A stretch of DNA of 64,000 nt from Helicobacter sp. 12S02232-10. GTDB taxonomy: Bacteria > Campylobacterota > Campylobacteria > Campylobacterales > Helicobacteraceae. The stretch covers positions 62,001 to 126,000 of the forward strand of contig NZ_MLAQ01000003.1 of the NCBI RefSeq assembly GCF_002272895.1, written 5' to 3'. The notes beneath the pieces are model-generated. The model had not been told where the DNA came from, ran no database searches, and saw nothing but the letters and a program-made list of their open reading frames with translations. The translations under genes were made by a program, and so were the position numbers. Shown piece by piece: positions 60,217 through 64,000 of this stretch. How positions within the stretch are numbered: position 1 is the stretch's first letter; the number at the start of each line of letters is the position of its first letter.

Positions 60217-60297
60217 CTAACCGCTTAGTAGTTTATAAATACTAAGGGCTAAATAAATGATTTCGAGTAAAGTTACAATCATTTTTAAAGCTTTCAT
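60217..60297 (-). CDS. 26-residue hydrophobic peptide (toxin-like)
   Basis: MKALKMIVTLLEIIYLALSI followed by YKLLSG. It has a very strong site, GAAAGGAG, five bases before the ATG, and is the first frame behind the repressed leftward promoter at 60346-60374. Size, one hydrophobic helix and charged ends resemble type I toxin peptides. A CTTAGTA/TACTAAG stem lies within the coding part, and a CCCC/GGGG hairpin follows the stop. No family match can be claimed. Confidence 0.45.
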   Translation of the reverse strand: MKALKMIVTLLEIIYLALSIYKLLSG

Positions 60298-60345
60298 CGT
60301 ATCTCCTTTCTTGGATTTAAAACCTTTTGGGGGTTTTATGATAGT

Positions 60346-60397
60346 ATTATACAATATGAATAATAATAAGTCAATCAATATTATTCATATTGTATAA
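60346..60397. promoter_or_regulatory. Divergent repressor control region with operators C and D
   Basis: Operator C (60347-60363) and operator D (60381-60397) are copies of TTATACAATATGAATAA in opposite orientation; together they form a perfect 19-base inverted repeat with a 13-base spacer. On the minus strand, TTGACT (60374-60369) and TATAAT (60351-60346) are 17 bases apart, a near-ideal leftward promoter overlapped by C. On the plus strand, TATAAA at 60393, overlapped by D, is a likely -10 box for the repressor gene. Confidence 0.78.
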
Positions 60398-60452
60398 AAT
60401 ATTTTAGGAATAAGGATTGCTTAACTATGATTAAATTTTAAAGGATATTTTT

Positions 60453-60827
60453 ATGAATGGGAATGAATTCAAGGCTATTAGAGAAAAATTGGGATTAACT
60501 CAAAAAAAATGGGGAGATCTGTTGGGACTTTCTTTGATTCAAATTTATAGGCTTGAAAAAAAAGGAGAGGAAGAAATAACAGAGCCTATAGCAAAATTAA
60601 CATTATTATTATCTCAAAATGAATCTTCCCTGATTTCAATTGGGAGTAATGTCGTTCAAATTAAAGGTGATAGAAATAATATTAATCATATGATGCATCC
60701 AATTGATAGTGAAATGCAGGAACTCATAGATCTTTTAAGAACTTACGCTACTCCAAAAATGAAAATGGATTTAAAAGAAAAACTTTTAAAATATAAGGAA
60801 TTTGAAGAAAAAATGAATAAAAAATAG
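60453..60827 (+). CDS. XRE-family repressor
   Basis: A 124-residue protein with an N-terminal HTH_XRE (FKAIREKLGLTQKKWGDLLG, about 6-45) and a C-terminal helical part after VVQIKGDRNNIN. It has no S24 autoproteolysis domain, so it cannot cleave itself like CI. The ImmA-like protease at 54506 is the natural candidate to inactivate it. It starts 56 bases after operator D with AAAGGA upstream, and divergent operators suggest autoregulation. Confidence 0.82.
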   Translation: MNGNEFKAIREKLGLTQKKWGDLLGLSLIQIYRLEKKGEEEITEPIAKLTLLLSQNESSLISIGSNVVQIKGDRNNINHMMHPIDSEMQELIDLLRTYATPKMKMDLKEKLLKYKEFEEKMNKK

Positions 60828-60830
60828 TAT

Positions 60831-60857
60831 TTGATATCTGTAAATTTTATGTATAAT
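60831..60857 (+). promoter_or_regulatory. Promoter between repressor and cargo gene
   Basis: TTGATA and TATAAT are 15 bases apart, a little short. They lie just after the repressor stop and carry no operator copy, so the next gene may be expressed in the lysogen. Confidence 0.45.
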
Positions 60858-60893
60858 ATTAAAAACTATAAATATCATAGGAGAGTATTCTAA

Positions 60894-61727
60894 ATGATAG
60901 AAGCTTTAAAAACAATTCTTGGATTATATATGGCTGGTTTTGTAGTTTATTGGATTTTTTCAAGTTTAAAAAAAAGGGAATCGCCTAGAGGCAGAATTTA
61001 TAAAAATTTTCGTAATATATTTTTTATTTGCCTTATAATATCTGGACTATGGAATCTTATTGAAAATAACATTAAAAAAAATGAAATTTTTAAAGTTAGT
61101 ATCAATCCTGATATAATAATTTCTCAAAAAAATTATCCTAGGGAATATTTTGAAAATCTAAAAGCAGAATTTTTTAAAACAGGAGATGCTGCTAAATTAG
61201 GCAAAGCGCTAGCTTATAACTATAGAATTTTAAGAGAATCCATTGATAAAAATGACCTTAAAATTTATCGTGTTGCATTACGGAACTGCGTAACAGGGAA
61301 CATTTTCAATAATATAGGATATAAACATAATCTAAAAAATTGTTACAATGAATTTTTTAAAAATAAAATAATATTTAAAGAAAAATATCAAGAAAAAAAA
61401 TCATTTCCATTTTTATGGGGTAACTTTAAGCACTTAAATACAGAAATACAAAATAATATTATGAATAATAGTTTTTACTATGTAGCATCACAATATGACT
61501 TTATTGATGATAACATTGTAATTAGTATCATATTTGAAGGTAACTATGACAATAAGATTGGCTATTTTATTGCTAGTGGATTAATAAAGAATATATCGAA
61601 AAAAACAGGATATACGACATTTGATAAGGATGATTTTAGGGTTAGAAAATTAAGTCAACAGGAAATAGATCAAATACAAAAACAATTTGAAGAAAAACTA
61701 AAAAATGATGATCTTAGTGAGGACTAA
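60894..61727 (+). CDS. Hypothetical membrane protein, lysogen cargo candidate
   Basis: A 277-residue protein with two N-terminal membrane helices (about 5-23 and 42-60), then a soluble domain of about 215 residues with several aromatic and cysteine residues (YRVALRNCVTGN, HNLKNCYNEFF). AGGAGAG lies before the ATG. It is placed after the repressor with its own promoter, as for phage cargo genes such as superinfection exclusion proteins, but no family was recognised. It converges on the nuclease with a 14-base overlap. Confidence 0.62.
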   Translation: MIEALKTILGLYMAGFVVYWIFSSLKKRESPRGRIYKNFRNIFFICLIISGLWNLIENNIKKNEIFKVSINPDIIISQKNYPREYFENLKAEFFKTGDAAKLGKALAYNYRILRESIDKNDLKIYRVALRNCVTGNIFNNIGYKHNLKNCYNEFFKNKIIFKEKYQEKKSFPFLWGNFKHLNTEIQNNIMNNSFYYVASQYDFIDDNIVISIIFEGNYDNKIGYFIASGLIKNISKKTGYTTFDKDDFRVRKLSQQEIDQIQKQFEEKLKNDDLSED

Positions 61728-62436
61728 CCCACCCCCTACAATCCACTTGATAACTCTCCAAACTTTCATCATCGACTTTATGATTGGGATACTCATAGCA
61801 TTCTTGAATATCTTTAGATTCAATCACCTTTACATAACCCACAGGAATTGCGATCTCATTTTTAATAAATTCCGTTTTTTCTTTGTCTTTGGGATAAATA
61901 ATAATATTTAAAACCTCAGCGCTTCCTTTTAATTTTGCTATTGCCCTTTCTCTATCTTCTGCCTTTCTCCAAACTCTTTGATTAATCTGTGGATTTTGTG
62001 GTGTGATGTTACTCATTAAAAAAGTAGAGGCTTGAGCTTCTATTGTGGCATTCATTGATTGATTGGATAGGGTATGCCCTCTGTCATAACCGCTATGGGT
62101 GTAGTCTTGAGTTTTAGTTCTATAGGGGGCAGGGACTTGCATATCAGGTTTAAAGGCAGGGCGTTTGCCCGCAGGTCCCATTGCAAGGATTTTAGCTTCA
62201 AGATGGTAGGCAACTGCTTTGGTGCCTTTGTGCTTGTAGCTATAGCAGTTTAAATAATAGAATTTATCTAAGATGATGTCGCAGTTTTGTTTTGTGAAGT
62301 ATTTTGAGAAATGAGAGTGTAGTTTGTAGTGAGAATAGATTTTGTCTGTTGTATGGATGGGAATGGGCGTAGAAGATAGTGAGGCAAAGGCAATAATAAA
62401 CGCAATTATTATTCTAATAATATTCAATTCTGTCAC
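61714..62436 (-). CDS. Secreted DNA/RNA non-specific endonuclease
   Basis: A 240-residue beta-beta-alpha-metal nuclease with an N-terminal signal (about 1-22), so probably periplasmic. The catalytic DRGH is at 118-121, and SNITPQNPQINQRVWRKAE (142-160) carries the metal asparagine and the other family residues. All expected catalytic residues are present. Related prophage nucleases of C. jejuni elements block natural transformation, by memory. GTG 62436 is the start, three bases after the SecB-like gene; no strong ribosome site is seen, so coupling is likely. Confidence 0.87.
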   Translation of the reverse strand: MTELNIIRIIIAFIIAFASLSSTPIPIHTTDKIYSHYKLHSHFSKYFTKQNCDIILDKFYYLNCYSYKHKGTKAVAYHLEAKILAMGPAGKRPAFKPDMQVPAPYRTKTQDYTHSGYDRGHTLSNQSMNATIEAQASTFLMSNITPQNPQINQRVWRKAEDRERAIAKLKGSAEVLNIIIYPKDKEKTEFIKNEIAIPVGYVKVIESKDIQECYEYPNHKVDDESLESYQVDCRGWVSPH

Positions 62437-62439
62437 TCA

Positions 62440-62901
62440 TTATTTTGAATCAATATTGTTTAAAGATAAAAGTTCTTTTTTTATTTTAGATACATCAAGA
62501 AAAGGCAAAATGAATCCTATTATTCCACCCATTGCTAATATTTGAGTAAAAACTGGTTGAATATAATAATAGCTTGATATCGTTGCCAATCTTAAATGGT
62601 CATCCTCTATTTCTCCTTTAGTCTCAATAATAGACATTACTTCTGTATTTATACTCATTCCTTTTTTTGTGGCTGGGTCTTCAAATCGCAATGCAAAAAT
62701 AATAACAACCGAGCATTTATCTTCTTTTTTTGAGAATTTTGAAATCCTAAATCCTATAGATGTTTTTGGCTTTGGAGAGAAGTTTTTTAGATCTACGCCC
62801 ATAATTTCTTTTGTGCTAAAAGAAATGGCATTGAGTTGGATTCCAGCAAGCTCGCATTCCTCTGGGTTTATGAATGATAAATAGGGTTCTTTTTCTTCCA
62901 T
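62440..62901 (-). CDS. SecB-like chaperone-fold protein
   Basis: A 153-residue protein. Strands typical of SecB (CSVVIIFALRFEDPATKKG, SINTEVMSIIETKGEI) lead to a helix and the closing segment YYYIQPVFTQILAMGGIIGF followed by ILPFLDVSKI. This matches SecB and the toxin-antitoxin chaperone Rv1957, where the same place reads roughly PYIRE..LTGRL.LPPL. Identity is low, so this is a fold-pattern call. It starts directly after the unknown gene and is followed by the nuclease. Confidence 0.55.
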   Translation of the reverse strand: MEEKEPYLSFINPEECELAGIQLNAISFSTKEIMGVDLKNFSPKPKTSIGFRISKFSKKEDKCSVVIIFALRFEDPATKKGMSINTEVMSIIETKGEIEDDHLRLATISSYYYIQPVFTQILAMGGIIGFILPFLDVSKIKKELLSLNNIDSK

Positions 62902-63384
62902 TTACCCCCCTATAGTCATAAATTTTGGGTTTTTGATTTTTTTACCAAAATTTTGATAATGAAGTTGAATTTTAAGAGGCATAGCCTTGTATTCCATACT
63001 ATTATCATCAATATAATAGTTGTTGTTAATTTCAAATTCTAAAAAATAATTTTTTTTATCGCTCGGCGATCTGAAATCGGAGCAAGAACATAAAATAGGC
63101 ATTGTAGCTTTTGGATAATTCTTATAATTCTCGGCACTGATTTTATTAATAGCCTTGCTATGTTTTAAGAATTTATCATTTTGTATGTATATAATATACA
63201 TATCTTGAGATTCAAAAAAATCACATTCAATATCCTCGCCAAGTTCTTTTAGTCTTTTTGCAAAATCTTTGACTGCTTTTACATCATATTCAGGTATTAC
63301 TCTTAAATTTCTTAAAGGGCAACTAATTTTTATGATTGGACTTATTTTTTTAAAAAAATCTAAATGTTTTGAAATAGTTTTCAT
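62902..63384 (-). CDS. Hypothetical 160-residue protein of the HEPN operon
   Basis: A soluble basic protein starting MKTISKHLDFFKKISPIIKI. ATG 63384 is chosen because GGAA lies seven bases before it and because it overlaps the HEPN stop as ATGA; the open frame runs 23 codons further inside the HEPN gene. It contains three cysteines in PILCSCSDF and an upstream SCPLRNL. No domain recognised. It sits between the HEPN and SecB-like genes and could be the partner of either. Confidence 0.66.
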   Translation of the reverse strand: MKTISKHLDFFKKISPIIKISCPLRNLRVIPEYDVKAVKDFAKRLKELGEDIECDFFESQDMYIIYIQNDKFLKHSKAINKISAENYKNYPKATMPILCSCSDFRSPSDKKNYFLEFEINNNYYIDDNSMEYKAMPLKIQLHYQNFGKKIKNPKFMTIGG

Positions 63385-63779
63385 TTTAATTCCTTTAACG
63401 ATTCTTCCAGATACTTCGCTTGAAGAATAGAAGACTCTAATAGTCTTAAACAATCGGAAGTATCTTCTTGGTAGTCCAATTGATTGCGTTTTCCCCTCAA
63501 ATCGCTAATCATTATGATATCGTTCCTAAATTTCGGAAATAACTCATTCAGTTTAAACCATAACCCGTTATGCTGATTAGTGCTATGAGTGAGTCTATCT
63601 TCCATTTCTATATAGCCTTTTTCAATCAAAATGCTTTTAGCTAATAAAAACACTCCATAATATAGGCGATTTACAATAACAGAGCATAAATGTTCTCTTG
63701 AAAAATCTTTCAACTCATCAAACTCTCGCCTATCTAATATATCGGCTATTCTTAAATTTCTGAATGCTTTCTCTTTCAA
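63381..63779 (-). CDS. HEPN-domain protein
   Basis: A 132-residue helical protein. VNRLYYGVFLLAKSILIEKG (37-56), HSTNQHNGLWFKL and LRGKRNQLDYQ (94-104) follow the HEPN pattern, in which the last helix carries R-x4-6-H or the RN-x-x-DY variant. HEPN proteins often are RNA-cutting toxins, but the catalytic His is not clear here. It is the first gene of a four-gene leftward operon. The 77 bases upstream hold no gene. Confidence 0.66.
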   Translation of the reverse strand: MKEKAFRNLRIADILDRREFDELKDFSREHLCSVIVNRLYYGVFLLAKSILIEKGYIEMEDRLTHSTNQHNGLWFKLNELFPKFRNDIIMISDLRGKRNQLDYQEDTSDCLRLLESSILQAKYLEESLKELK

Positions 63780-63856
63780 AAAAACCCTTGTTTATCAGTT
63801 AAACGATGAGAGTATATAGCATTTATCATCAAAAAACAATAAAAACTTTAAATTTA

Positions 63857-64000
63857 ATTATCCCCCGAACTCCACACTCATTCTCCACCCACTGCTATCA
63901 ATACTATGACTAATCTTTTTAATCACATATTCCCCGCTTATCTCTTCATCACCACCCAGTTTTAAAATTGTGCCTGCATAGATAATTCTTCCGATGGATT
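63857..64000 (-). CDS. Phage tail/late-control D-like protein, C-terminal end
   Basis: The last 47 codons of a leftward gene whose start is outside the window. YVIKKISHSIDSSGWRMSVE before the stop matches the closing part of phage protein D/baseplate hub proteins, which end in a similar H-S-x-D-x-x-G-W pattern. It shows that tail genes of the element begin at the window edge. Confidence 0.55.

Larger units (their letters stand above)
52763..64000. mobile_element. Integrated phage-like element, left part (right end outside window)
   Basis: From the tRNA-Arg 3' end to the window edge, core genes are replaced by an integrase, an ImmA-type protease, a replication-type protein, an AlpA-like regulator, an XRE repressor, many short proteins with strong AGGAG sites, a secreted nuclease and a tail-type protein. 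In C. jejuni the elements CJIE2 and CJIE4 are, as I recall, tRNA-integrated prophages that carry related DNA/RNA nucleases. The right attachment site is not visible, so the size is at least 11 kb. Confidence 0.88.

Noticed and set aside
52763-64000. CRISPR array
   Set aside because: Only the two 57-bp repeats and the operator copies recur; there is no regular repeat-spacer pattern.

Overview
The window looks like a chromosome segment of a Helicobacter species other than H. pylori (Campylobacterota, AT-rich). Gene strings keep the order I recall from H. pylori: folD-lepB-M50-rpiB-apt-dedA-pepA-ychF, cheV-nspC, mutS2-murC-dapC, exbB-exbD-rpmH-rnpA-yidD-yidC-jag-mnmE and terC-corA-pgk. Cytochrome bd oxidase (cydAB), a Campylobacter-type energy-taxis locus (cetA with two PAS partners) and thiG are also present; H. 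pylori lacks bd oxidase and CetAB. The gene order is from memory and no species call is made.

Positions 1-52680 are core genome. In order: the sodB tail, an MFS transporter, thiG-cmoA, ribBA, a cytochrome c, the folD-to-ychF run, a radical-SAM/SPASM protein, cheV, nspC, trmL, a soluble tandem-PAS chemoreceptor, the leftward dapC-murC-mutS2 group, four tRNAs (Gly, Leu, Cys, Ser), two tandem DUF1090 proteins, an NhaC antiporter, and a phosphoethanolamine-transferase-like gene switched off by a frame error at an 11-base G tract. Next come the cyd operon with a small membrane protein at each end, a Maf-type motility glycosyltransferase, ttcA, a YajR-like transporter, rdgB, the cet locus, truB-csrA-ispE-smpB-exbB-exbD, the rpmH-rnpA-yidD-yidC-jag-mnmE run, a PLP deaminase homologue, terC, corA, pgk, pgi, gap and hup.

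From tRNA-Arg(CCT) at 52686 to the window end lies an integrated phage-like element that continues beyond the window. It starts with a 57-bp direct repeat pair and a tyrosine integrase, then a membrane coiled-coil protein and an ImmA-type metalloprotease. A leftward operon follows with a replication-initiator-like protein and about eight small proteins, including an AlpA/excisionase-like one. A second leftward group of small coiled-coil proteins is headed by a 26-residue hydrophobic peptide. An XRE repressor, a membrane cargo protein with its own promoter and a compact four-gene leftward operon (HEPN protein, unknown, SecB-like, secreted DRGH nuclease) come next, and the C-terminus of a phage tail/late-control protein reaches the edge.

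Four copies of a 17-bp operator (consensus TTATwCAATATGAATAA) sit in two promoter regions 2.2 kb apart. Two of them overlap the -10 boxes of strong leftward promoters, so one repressor probably silences both leftward operons. The main leads are this operator network with its separated ImmR/ImmA-like pair, the HEPN/unknown/SecB-like/nuclease operon, the phase-variable transferase and the unlisted cyd small proteins.
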